This document shows positions 38,478 through 45,526 of a stretch of 63,435 bases of DNA, in pieces (within the stretch, counting starts at the first letter, position 1; every line of letters starts with the position of its first letter). Under the pieces are notes generated by a model. That model ran no database searches. It had not been told where the DNA came from and worked only from the letters and a program-made list of their open reading frames with translations. This stretch comes from an uncultured Alphaproteobacteria bacterium (lineage in GTDB: Bacteria; Pseudomonadota; Alphaproteobacteria; Caulobacterales; Aquidulcibacteraceae), in NCBI GenBank assembly GCA_902826335.1, contig CADEEL010000004.1, positions 1-63,435 of the forward strand, in the 5' to 3' direction. The position numbers were made by a program, and so were the translations under genes.

Positions 38478-39089
38478 TCAAGAAGCGCGCCCGCGCAGCA
38501 GCATGATGGGCCCCCGCGGCGTGGGAAAAACGCCTGTGACTTCAACGGCTACAAAGCCCGAAGCGCGCATTTCCGCGATCATTGCGCGGGCTTCGTGCAC
38601 AGGTTCGTTATCCACAGTTTGTAAAGGCGTGCACGCACTCACGTGCAAGGCGCCGCATACAGGCAGGCTGGCGGCAGCCGCCGCGTAAAGATTGATGCGT
38701 TCGGCGGAACGTTTCACACGCCGGCACACGCGCGCAACGATTTTGTTTGGCGCCGCGTGCGGCGGTGTTCGAATTGCGTCGAGCGCGCCCGCGCGCACGA
38801 ATTCCACCCGCGCGCCCAACGCCTGCGCGCGCGCTTCGGCCGCGCGCAGGTTTGCGCCGTCGGCTACGGCGACGACACGCACGCCCATTCCAGCTTGCGC
38901 AAGCGCGGCGGGCAGGGCCGCGTCGTCACAATCGAGATCGAAAATTACATCGCCGGCGCGCGGCGCGATATCGGCGACCAGCGCGCGCCGCCATTGGCGC
39001 GCGGGATCGAGCCAGGCGCGCGCCGTTTGGGCCAACGCCGCCACTGACAGGGGCGGCGCAATGCGCCGCTCCAGTGTTATGCTCTGCAT
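38478..39089 (-). CDS. Methyltransferase-like protein (Rossmann fold)
   Basis: A 203-residue protein starting at ATG 39089. GDVIFDLDCDDAALPAALAQ occupies the place of the SAM-binding motif I but lacks the GxGxG glycines, and VRVVAVADGANLRAAEA fits motif II. The C-terminus ends in PTPRGPIMLLRGRA. The missing glycine motif means SAM binding is not certain. Divergent from the next gene by 256 bp; that gap (39090-39345) shows no feature beyond a good GGGGACAGGAAC site before 39346. Confidence 0.6.
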   Translation of the reverse strand: MQSITLERRIAPPLSVAALAQTARAWLDPARQWRRALVADIAPRAGDVIFDLDCDDAALPAALAQAGMGVRVVAVADGANLRAAEARAQALGARVEFVRAGALDAIRTPPHAAPNKIVARVCRRVKRSAERINLYAAAAASLPVCGALHVSACTPLQTVDNEPVHEARAMIAEMRASGFVAVEVTGVFPTPRGPIMLLRGRAS

Positions 39090-39345
39090 GGCGTTCCCCT
39101 TCCCCACGCTCAGCATGCATGAGCGAGCGATCAAGTCACGGCCGCACGGCCGGATTGCTTCACCAAATTGGGGAAGTGTGGCGCCAACAACGCATTGTGT
39201 GTGCGCAAGTGCAACATCGGACGGCGCCCGCCCGGGTTAACGGTCAGAAAGCTTTTACTGGAAGCCAGCGGCAAAGTGAGGTTAGCTCCGCCCGCTCGGG
39301 AGGGCGCGGCCCATACAAACAAGACACATCGAAGGGGACAGGAAC

Positions 39346-39651
39346 ATGGATCAGGCAACAATCATCATGTACGCCGTGCAGGCGCTCGGCGGCGTCGTCG
39401 GCGGCAACATTTTAGGCGCGCTGGTGCGCGGCGGCGGCGGCGCGGTTGGGCGTTCGCTGATCGGCGCGATCGGCGGGCTCGGGGCCGGTTACGCGGCCGG
39501 AAACGTGCCGCAAGTCAGTGAAATCGCCGGCATGTGGAGCGGATTGCTGTCCGGTGAGGCGGGCGGGCATTTGTCCAACCTGATCACGGGCGCCATCGGC
39601 GGCGGCGGGCTTGGCCTCATCGGCGGGCTGCTGGTCCGTCCGCGCGGCTGA
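39346..39651 (+). CDS. Small glycine-zipper membrane protein
   Basis: A 101-residue, very glycine-rich protein: GGVVGGNILGALVRGGGGAVG, IGAIGGLGAGYAAG and ITGAIGGGGLGLIGGLL form glycine-zipper type helices. No cleavable signal is clear. A strong ribosome binding site (AGGGGACAGGA) precedes the ATG. Such proteins often insert in membranes or form small channels; the role here is unknown. Confidence 0.75.
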   Translation: MDQATIIMYAVQALGGVVGGNILGALVRGGGGAVGRSLIGAIGGLGAGYAAGNVPQVSEIAGMWSGLLSGEAGGHLSNLITGAIGGGGLGLIGGLLVRPRG

Positions 39652-39719
39652 ACATTGCCGTAATTTATGGTCATGAGCGGCGCCCGTGAGGGCGATAAAC
39701 TTGAAGGTGAGGAGCTGTC

Positions 39720-40187
39720 ATGCGTTTGAATTGGAAAATCGTGGCGCTGAGCGTGGCGCTGGTGGGGGCGTCCGCGGCGCCGGCTGCGGCGCAAGCCATC
39801 AGCACGTATGTGTTCGCGGTGATGGATGCGTTGCGCCAGGAAATCGCGTGGCGCGAGCGCAGCGCGCCCGCAGCGGAAGGCCAAGTCTATTATCACGGCG
39901 AAATTGGCTCGCTGAACAATGGCGGTGAGCGTCAGGCGCCGGTCGGCGATCTAACGACGGCGCGCTATGTCACGTTCGCGGGCTTCTGCGATCGCGATTG
40001 CGCCGATCTCGATCTCTTCGTGGTCGATCAGAACAACAACATCATTGCGCAGGATGTGGCCGTCGATCCGCGCCCGCGTGTGACGTTCCGGCCGGTCCAA
40101 GGCAATACGTACGACATCCGCGTTCGTATGTATCGCTGCGTTCAGGACCCGTGCTTCTATTCGCTGGGCGGTTTCTATCGCATGTAA
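39720..40187 (+). CDS. Secreted protein with a PPC-like beta domain
   Basis: A 155-residue protein with a signal peptide ending PAAAQA and a GGTGAGGAG site upstream. The mature part has the alternation ARYVTFAGFCDRDCADLDLFVVD, NNNIIAQD and PRPRVTFRPVQGNTYDIRVRMYRC, like a bacterial pre-peptidase C-terminal (PPC) beta domain, with four or more cysteines for disulfides. Function unknown. Confidence 0.75.
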   Translation: MRLNWKIVALSVALVGASAAPAAAQAISTYVFAVMDALRQEIAWRERSAPAAEGQVYYHGEIGSLNNGGERQAPVGDLTTARYVTFAGFCDRDCADLDLFVVDQNNNIIAQDVAVDPRPRVTFRPVQGNTYDIRVRMYRCVQDPCFYSLGGFYRM

Positions 40188-40223
40188 GCCAAGTTGAGGC
40201 GGGCGCGTGATCGCGCGTCCGCC

Positions 40224-41207
40224 TCAATTGCGCGAGAGCAGCGCGGATACAAACGCCGCGTCAGACCACGCGCCTGTCTGGTCCGCGAAGCGTGCGGCGA
40301 CGATGCGCTGTGTGGGCAGAATATAGAGCCGCGCGCCATTCTCGCCTGCGGCCATAATAAGATCCTGCGGAACCGGCGGCGCGGCGGCCCACAAATCGCT
40401 TGAACGCAATGCCGGCGCGCGCTGGGCGGACGGCCAGGCGAGCCAAAGCCCAAAACCGTAGCGCGGCTGCGGCCACGATCCGCGCGCCGCGTCACGCAAG
40501 GCGGCGCCGTTGACAAGCTGGGCGGCGCGCCACACGCCGACGCGCCGCATCAGCTCGCCCCAGCGCGCCCAACCCATTACGCTGACGCTCGCGCCGTCAT
40601 GAAAGTTCGGCTCGTTGCGCTCGTCGCGCCGCCAACTGATCGGCGCGCAGCCCACAGGCGTCAGCACGCGCAGGCGTACATAATCGGCCGGATCGGACGA
40701 AGCGCCCGCGCCCGCCAATTTGCGCCGCGCGATCTCCGCGAAAATCTGTGTGGGCGCGGGATCGTCCAGAAAACCCTGGCCTGGCTCGGCGACCGGTTCG
40801 AGCATCGTGGCTTCAAAGTCGCTCATCCGCCGGCCTTCACCGCTCAGCCCACACGTGCGATCGAGCAGCATGCGCAGAGATATCCGGCTCTTCACCGGAT
40901 GGGCCGCCCAGTCGAGCAGGGTAAGCGCGGCCGGCTCATCGAGCGTCAACAATCCATCGCTGACAAGCGCCGCCGCCAGCGCCGGCAGAAAGCTCGTGGT
41001 TGCGCCTCCGAGCGGGGACATCGCCTGGGGGCCGCCGCGCCGCACATCCTCCGCGCGCGTCACGCCATTGCGCAGGATGACAAGCGCCGCGCCGCCATGC
41101 TCCTCATGATAGGCGCGCGCGGCGGCGAAGGCTTGCGCCTGGGCGCGCGCGCCGGCGGGAAGCGCGAGGCCCGCGCCGAGCGCGGCGAGAAAGGTGCGGC
41201 GATGCAT
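40224..41207 (-). CDS. Catalytically dead paralogue of the serine hydrolase at 13453
   Basis: A 327-residue protein with a signal peptide (MHRRTFLAALGAGLALPAGA). It aligns over its whole length with the 13453-14445 protein: SF at 72-73, SDGLLTLD and QIFAEIARRKL match. In the aligned SxxK site Ser68 is Gly and Lys71 is Thr (GATTSF against SGTKSF), and YGPN is replaced by DDPAPT. The frame is open and intact, so it is probably expressed but not a hydrolase of the usual mechanism. Confidence 0.82.
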   Translation of the reverse strand: MHRRTFLAALGAGLALPAGARAQAQAFAAARAYHEEHGGAALVILRNGVTRAEDVRRGGPQAMSPLGGATTSFLPALAAALVSDGLLTLDEPAALTLLDWAAHPVKSRISLRMLLDRTCGLSGEGRRMSDFEATMLEPVAEPGQGFLDDPAPTQIFAEIARRKLAGAGASSDPADYVRLRVLTPVGCAPISWRRDERNEPNFHDGASVSVMGWARWGELMRRVGVWRAAQLVNGAALRDAARGSWPQPRYGFGLWLAWPSAQRAPALRSSDLWAAAPPVPQDLIMAAGENGARLYILPTQRIVAARFADQTGAWSDAAFVSALLSRN

Positions 41208-41307
41208 GGAAGGGCCCCGGTTCGCCTCGAATCTAGCCAATGGGCCGGCCAAGGCAAAGGCGCCGGCTGCGGATCATCCGAATCGGCGGCGTGCGCGTAA
41301 GACTGGC

Positions 41308-41859
41308 ATGAGACACGCCGCCCTCGCTCTTTGCGCCGCCCTGACGCTCGTGGCGTGCGCCGCCCCGCCGGTCAATCGCGATGCGCGCGTTCCGATTGGC
41401 GAGGTCGCCGCGATCGAGCCGGCGCGCTATGCCGGCCGCTGGTACGAGATCGCGCGCTTTCCCAACGCCTTCGAACGCAATTGTGCGGGCGTGACTGCGG
41501 ACTACGCCTTAAGGCCGGACGGCCGGATCGGCGTGCGCAATACATGCAGGGCCGGCGCCCCCGATGGGCCCGTCCGTGTGGCCGAGGGGCTCGCGCGCAT
41601 CGTTGATCCGCAAACCAATGCGCGCTTGCGCGTGCGCTTCTTCGGGCCGTTCGAGGGCGATTACTGGGTGCTCGATCGCGCGGAGGATTACGCCTGGTCC
41701 TTGGTGGGCGAACCGAGCGGACGTTATCTTTGGATTTTGGCGCGCGAGCCGGTCATCTCCGACGCGCTGCGCGCCGATCTGATGGCGCGGCTGGCCGCGC
41801 GCGGCTACCGCACCGAAGCGCTCGAATGGACCGCGCAGGCGCGCGGTGCGGCACGCTAG
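41308..41859 (+). CDS. blc: Lipocalin lipoprotein (Blc-like)
   Basis: A 183-residue protein with a lipoprotein signal (LTLVAC lipobox, Cys near residue 17). The lipocalin motifs are clear: YAGRWYEIARFPNAFERNC (the GxW motif), VRFFGPFEGDYWVLD and YAWSLVGEPSGRYLWILAR. Length and motifs match outer-membrane lipocalin Blc, which binds lipids and is tied to envelope stress. Confidence 0.92.
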   Translation: MRHAALALCAALTLVACAAPPVNRDARVPIGEVAAIEPARYAGRWYEIARFPNAFERNCAGVTADYALRPDGRIGVRNTCRAGAPDGPVRVAEGLARIVDPQTNARLRVRFFGPFEGDYWVLDRAEDYAWSLVGEPSGRYLWILAREPVISDALRADLMARLAARGYRTEALEWTAQARGAAR

Positions 41860-41860
41860 C

Positions 41861-41906
41861 GCATTTTCAACAAAAGTGGGGACCGGTTTTGTGTCCGAAA
41901 ATGCGC
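41861..41906. repeat. RPE-type palindromic repeat
   Basis: CGCATTTTC at 41861-41869 pairs with GAAAATGCG at 41898-41906; the interior carries AAAAGTGGGGACCGGTTTT. The AAGTGG/ACCGGTTTT core is shared with dispersed palindromes I know from other alphaproteobacteria. It starts 2 nt after the lipocalin stop and may act as its 3' hairpin. Confidence 0.75.
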
Positions 41907-41918
41907 TCATTCATTAGA

Positions 41919-41971
41919 ATAGACCGCTTTCAGACGGAAAACCGCTGCACACTTTTCCTGAAAGCGGTCTA
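41919..41971. repeat. RPE-type palindromic repeat, second unit
   Basis: TAGACCGCTTTC (from 41920) pairs with GAAAGCGGTCTA (to 41970), with GGAAAACCG and CACTTTTCCTG inside. A close relative is at 56910-56963. The CTAG at the right end supplies the stop codon of the reverse-strand gene 41969-42166. Confidence 0.75.
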
Positions 41972-42166
41972 GAACTCTTCCATCTGAAGTTCCGCTTCGT
42001 CGACGATGCGTTCAAATTGCTCGACATCGCCCTTGATGCGGTAGCGGATCGGGCCCGCGCTCAATGGCAGCGCGGAGATGACGCGATAGCGTCCACGCGG
42101 CGCCGATTGGCGCCTTGAGCCGCCGACCGTGACGCGCTGCCCAGCTTTGAATTTGTGTTTGATCAT
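41969..42166 (-). CDS. Small conserved basic protein, SH3-like
   Basis: A 65-residue protein: FKAGQRVTVGG, RGRYRVISALPL, IRYRIKGDVEQFERIVDEAEL. The pattern of short strands suggests a small SH3-like barrel, and I recall similar short proteins in other alphaproteobacteria. The stop codon lies in the palindromic repeat. Function unknown. Confidence 0.65.
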   Translation of the reverse strand: MIKHKFKAGQRVTVGGSRRQSAPRGRYRVISALPLSAGPIRYRIKGDVEQFERIVDEAELQMEEF

Positions 42167-42176
42167 GGGAGCCGCA

Positions 42177-42314
42177 TTATTTCTTGCCGCCGGGCTTGGC
42201 CTTTGGATCGCCGGCGGACTTCGCCCAAATGGTCGCCGGTTGCGCGTCCGATTTTGGTTTTGCTGATTTCGGTTTTCGCGTTTCGCGGCTGGTGCGTTTT
42301 TGGCCTTTAGCCAT
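42177..42314 (-). CDS. Small lysine-rich protein (MAKGQKR type)
   Basis: A 45-residue, strongly basic protein beginning MAKGQKRTSRETRKPKSAKP and ending AKPGGKK. Similar short MAKGQ-type Lys-rich proteins occur in other alphaproteobacteria, as far as I recall. It ends 10 bp upstream of the start of the 65-residue gene (42166) on the same strand, so the two may be cotranscribed. Confidence 0.55.
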   Translation of the reverse strand: MAKGQKRTSRETRKPKSAKPKSDAQPATIWAKSAGDPKAKPGGKK

Positions 42315-42387
42315 GGCGGCGCTCTCGGAACAGGTGTGAAGGGCGAACACCGCGAACGCGCCGTCGCGCGCTCGCGGCGCGGTTGGG

Positions 42388-42498
42388 TTAGGCTTGTTTC
42401 GCGGGCTCTGGCTTCGCCGGCGCTTGATCCTTGGGCGCTTCCGGCTTGGGCGAAGTGGCGGGCGCTGGCTCGGGAGCCATTCTAGGTTGTTCAGCCAT
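42388..42498 (-). CDS. Tiny Pro/Ala/Lys-rich peptide
   Basis: A 36-residue frame: MAEQPRMAPEPAPATSPKPE followed by APKDQAPAKPEPAKQA. GAGG lies 10 nt before the ATG at 42498. It is low-complexity and presumably disordered. It is on the same strand as the two small genes downstream; whether it is translated is uncertain. Confidence 0.4.
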   Translation of the reverse strand: MAEQPRMAPEPAPATSPKPEAPKDQAPAKPEPAKQA

Positions 42499-42659
42499 TT
42501 AAAATATGCCTCAAAGTAAATCGCCAACGGACGCTGGCTTTAAGTAGATGGCGCTCGGCGAGGGCGAATGCAATGGCGAGTAGAGACTATTCGCCATTCA
42601 ATCAGCAATTACGCACAGGACTTCCTATATGGGTCTGAAGCGAAGCGCGAGCAATCATT

Positions 42660-42902
42660 ATGAGCATAACCGGCAAATCGATACTTTACGATGAGAGAAA
42701 CGAGCATGTTCTGCGCCGGCTCGGCGGCGCGGTTATTGTGCATTGGGATAATCTGCCTGCGGATGTTCAGGATTGTCTGCTGGATCAGGCCGCTCTGATG
42801 GATGACCGCATGGAGCGCGACAATGTCAAAAAGGACATTGAGACCTTTCTCCGTAAGGCCCGCGTGAGCGAGCACAAGCCAAAGGACGAGCCGGCCGACT
42901 AG
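42660..42902 (+). CDS. Small hypothetical protein
   Basis: An 80-residue acidic/basic protein (VLRRLGGAVIVHWDNLPADV, then DNVKKDIETFLRKARV), probably helical, with no signal or membrane segment. Its upstream sequence is relatively AT-rich. No family recognised. It is followed by the large cloverleaf repeat. Confidence 0.5.
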   Translation: MSITGKSILYDERNEHVLRRLGGAVIVHWDNLPADVQDCLLDQAALMDDRMERDNVKKDIETFLRKARVSEHKPKDEPAD

Positions 42903-42923
42903 GGCCCCATAAGAGCCTGATCT

Positions 42924-43106
42924 TTTGAGATTGAATCGCTTCATCACCCATCCCCGGATTGGCGCGTGAGCGCCAAGTCCGGGGCCCATAAGCATCAACA
43001 GCTTGTGTTGATGGGTCCCGGTCCCGTTGCGGAGTTTATCCTCGGGCCGGCCTACGGCCGGACCCGGGGGCAACGTCCCGGGAATGGGTGGCGATTCAAT
43101 CTCAAA
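42924..43106. repeat. Large cloverleaf-like repeat with 16-bp perfect ends
   Basis: TTTGAGATTGAATCGC (42924-42939) and GCGATTCAATCTCAAA (43091-43106) are perfect inverted ends. Inside them come CACCCATCCCCGG and the matching GGGAATGGGTG, a TTGGCGCGTGAGCGCCAA hairpin, and a second arm around GGGGCCCATAAGCATCAAC ... GTTGATGGGTCCCGG. It fills the gap before the methyltransferase gene. Related copies: 57443-57548 and 62639-62739. Confidence 0.85.
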
Positions 43107-43122
43107 TAATCAGGCCATAAAC

Positions 43123-43701
43123 TTATGTGTTCGCCCACACTGCGAGCCAGGGCGTGGCTTCGCCGTCATAGCCCGCGCCCTGCTTGCTTTCGATGCGCAC
43201 ATCGGCCCAATCGGCCAGCAGCGCGCGCAGCCGCGTTTCATCCATCGCGCAATAGAAGCGCCCGAGCCCGTCGCGCCGGTCTTGTGCACCGCCCTTGAGC
43301 GAGGCGCGCAGCAAGCCGCCAGGTTTCAGCGCGCGGCGCAGGCGGTGAAAAATGTCCGGCAGCTCATCGCCTGGCGCATGGTGCAGCGAAGCGGATGCGA
43401 GAATCCCATCGAACGCGCCCGCATAATCGATACCTGAAAAGTCGCACACGCGCACGTCGAGGTTCCAGCGGCGCTCGGCCTCCGCCGCGAGGCCGGGCGA
43501 AGCGTCGACGGAGACGACGCGAAAGCCCATGTCGCGCAGCGCGGCTGAATCCTGGCCGGCGCCGCAGCCGAGATCGAGCACGCGCGCGCCCGCGGGCAGC
43601 GCTGCGGCGAACGCCATCAGCGAATGGGCGGTTTGCGCCTTCTCCGCATAGGCGTGCGCCTCGGCGTCATAGAAGGCGATCGTGCCCGCATCGACGCTCA
43701 G
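43123..43701 (-). CDS. SAM-dependent methyltransferase, start unresolved
   Basis: About 190 residues. Motif I is VLDLGCGAGQDSAALRDMG, then VSVDASPGLAAEAE and ILASASLHHAP, the methyltransferase type 11/12 pattern. The family N-terminus is IAFYDAEAHAYAEK, but no ATG, GTG or TTG precedes it in frame until 43836, well inside the VWA gene. A CTG at 43701 overlapping the VWA stop is a candidate; the next ATG (43617) would remove the first helix. The right boundary given here is therefore a guess. Confidence 0.75.
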   Translation of the reverse strand: MSVDAGTIAFYDAEAHAYAEKAQTAHSLMAFAAALPAGARVLDLGCGAGQDSAALRDMGFRVVSVDASPGLAAEAERRWNLDVRVCDFSGIDYAGAFDGILASASLHHAPGDELPDIFHRLRRALKPGGLLRASLKGGAQDRRDGLGRFYCAMDETRLRALLADWADVRIESKQGAGYDGEATPWLAVWANT

Positions 43702-44885
43702 CGGCTCAGCTCCCGCATCGCTTCTTCGAGCCCCTTGAGCGTCAGGGGAAACATGCGCTCGGGGCCTATGACATCGCGGATGAGGCCCACGCTCGGCGTA
43801 TGGTCCCAATGCGCGCGCGGCGACGGATTGAGCCACACGACGCGCTCATAGATTTCGGTGACGCGGTGCAGCCACAGCGCGCCGGGCTCTTCGTTCCAAT
43901 GCTCCACGCTGCCACCCGGATAGGTGATTTCATACGGGCTCATCGTCGCGTCGCCGACGAACACGATCTTATAATCGTGCGGGAATTTGTGCAGCACTTC
44001 AAACGTCGAGGTTTTCTCCGCGTTGCGGCGGCGATTGTCCTTCCACACGCTCTCATAGAGGCAATTGTGGAAGTAGAAGAAGTCCATGTGCTTGAATTCG
44101 GTGCGCGCGGCGGAGAAGAGCTCCTCGCACAGCTTGATGTGGCTATCCATCGAGCCGCCGATGTCGAAAAAGAGCAGCACCTTGATGGTGTTGCGCCGTT
44201 CGGGGCGCATCAGAATGTCGAGATAGCCCTGCCGCGCGGTCTGGCGGATCGTGCCGTCGAGATCCAATTCATCCGGCGCGCCGGTGCGCGCGAATTTGCG
44301 CAAACGCCGCAGCGCGACCTTGATGTTGCGCGTGCCGAGCTCGACATTGTCATCGAGGTTTTTGTATTCGCGCTTGTCCCACACTTTGACGGCGCGGCCG
44401 TGGCGGCCCTTGTCCTGGCCGATGCGGATGCCTTCGGGATTGTAGCCATTATTGCCGAACGGCGAGGTTCCGCCCGTGCCGATCCATTTATTGCCGCCTT
44501 CGTGGCGTTCCTTCTGCTCCTTGAGACGCTCGGCCAGCGTCTCCATCAATTTCTCCCAGCCGCCGAGCTTTTCGATCTCCGCCTTCTCTTCGTCGGTGAG
44601 ATATTTTTCCGTGAGCGCTTTGAGCCAATCCTCCGGAATAAGCCCATCGATCGCGTCGGCCGTGAATTCGAGCCCCTTGAACACATGGCCGAACACACGG
44701 TCGAACTTGTCGATGTGGCGCTCATCCTTCACCAGGGCCGCACGCGCGAGATAATAGAAATCATCCACTTTGGGCGGGATGACCTCCTTCTCCAAGCATT
44801 CGACCAGCGTCAGATATTCCTTGAGGGAAACCGGCACTTTCGCGTCGCGCAGTTCGGTGAAGAAGCGTTGGAACATGGGACGCAT
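43698..44885 (-). CDS. CoxE-like VWA domain protein
   Basis: About 395 residues. The N-terminal half is helical (FFTELRDAKVPVSLKEYLTL). The VWA part has LLFFDIGGSMDSHIKLCEEL, where the MIDAS motif reads DxGGS instead of DxSxS, then FFYFHNCLYESVW and KIVFVGDATMSPYEI. Family knowledge: such proteins pair with a MoxR AAA+ ATPase in metal-insertion or complex-assembly chaperones. Here the MoxR gene is 3.1 kb upstream at 48005-48856. ATG 44885 or 44876 is the start. Confidence 0.88.
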   Translation of the reverse strand: MRPMFQRFFTELRDAKVPVSLKEYLTLVECLEKEVIPPKVDDFYYLARAALVKDERHIDKFDRVFGHVFKGLEFTADAIDGLIPEDWLKALTEKYLTDEEKAEIEKLGGWEKLMETLAERLKEQKERHEGGNKWIGTGGTSPFGNNGYNPEGIRIGQDKGRHGRAVKVWDKREYKNLDDNVELGTRNIKVALRRLRKFARTGAPDELDLDGTIRQTARQGYLDILMRPERRNTIKVLLFFDIGGSMDSHIKLCEELFSAARTEFKHMDFFYFHNCLYESVWKDNRRRNAEKTSTFEVLHKFPHDYKIVFVGDATMSPYEITYPGGSVEHWNEEPGALWLHRVTEIYERVVWLNPSPRAHWDHTPSVGLIRDVIGPERMFPLTLKGLEEAMRELSR

Positions 44886-44935
44886 AATGCGACCAAGGGA
44901 TTGGGCCTGCAAGGTCGAAGGCTGCCGCTCCGTTT

Positions 44936-44983
44936 GGAGCGCCGGATCGGAACGCCGGATTGGAGCGCCGGCTTCCAGCCGGC
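44936..44983. repeat. REP palindrome and 13-nt direct repeats left of RayT
   Basis: Three direct repeats with 13-nt period (GGAGCGCCGGATC, GGAACGCCGGATT, GGAGCGCCGGCTT at 44936, 44949, 44962) lead into a hairpin-forming palindrome GCCGGCTTCCAGCCGGC ending at 44983. The 22-nt unit 44962-44983 recurs exactly, inverted, at 45502-45523. Confidence 0.85.
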
Positions 44984-44997
44984 CATGCGAGGAACCT

Positions 44998-45483
44998 ATG
45001 AACGTTACGGGATGGAGATCGCGCGGCTATCTGCCCCATTGTGACGCAGCGGGCCTCATCCAGCACATCGTCTTCGGATTAAGCGATGCAGGACAAGATT
45101 TCGACGCGCTCGGCGGCGCGTCGCTGATGGGAGCGCCAGCCATAGCGGGCATCGTCGAGACGGCGCTGTTGCATTTCGATTCGGACAGATATCGTTTGCT
45201 GGCATGGTGCGTGATGCCAAATCACGTTCACGTCTTGATGGAGCAGGTGGAAGGGCATTCGCTCGCGGCCGTCATCCACACCTGGAAATCTTACACAGCG
45301 AACCAAATCAACAAGACGCTTCAGCGTCGCGGCGCCGTTTGGGCGCGGGAGTATTTCGATCGCTTCATGCGCAACGAGGCACAACTGGGCGCGACAATCG
45401 AATACATAGAGAACAATCCCGTCGCGGCAGGATTGGTTGCGCGCGCGCGCGAATGGAGATGGTCCTCCGCCGCGCGGCGATGA
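44998..45483 (+). CDS. REP-associated tyrosine transposase (RayT, Y1 HUH family)
   Basis: A 161-residue protein with GAGGAAC before its ATG. The HUH motif is WCVMPNHVHVLME and the catalytic Tyr is in EYIENNPVAAGL, the standard RayT arrangement; VWAREYFDRFMRNE is also typical. It is flanked by identical inverted REP palindromes, so the unit 44936-45523 is a complete RayT/REP element. Such proteins cut single-stranded REP DNA; they are considered domesticated IS200/IS605-like enzymes. Confidence 0.9.
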   Translation: MNVTGWRSRGYLPHCDAAGLIQHIVFGLSDAGQDFDALGGASLMGAPAIAGIVETALLHFDSDRYRLLAWCVMPNHVHVLMEQVEGHSLAAVIHTWKSYTANQINKTLQRRGAVWAREYFDRFMRNEAQLGATIEYIENNPVAAGLVARAREWRWSSAARR

Positions 45484-45501
45484 GCGGTTGGAACTGCGCC
45501 C

Positions 45502-45523
45502 GCCGGCTGGAAGCCGGCGCTCC
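45502..45523. repeat. REP palindrome right of RayT
   Basis: GCCGGCTGGAAGCCGGCGCT and two more bases, the exact reverse complement of 44962-44983. It lies 18 bp after the transposase stop and 3 bp before the stop of the next gene on the reverse strand. Confidence 0.88.
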
Positions 45524-45526
45524 GGC

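Noticed and set aside
42924..43106. tRNA or tmRNA gene
   Set aside because: The cloverleaf shape lacks tRNA-specific invariant bases (no T-psi-C loop GTTCRA or CCA end), and the family is repeated and variable.
44936..45523. Full insertion sequence of the IS200/IS605 type
   Set aside because: The protein is of the short RayT type and the flanks are REP palindromes, not the subterminal hairpins of a self-mobile IS.
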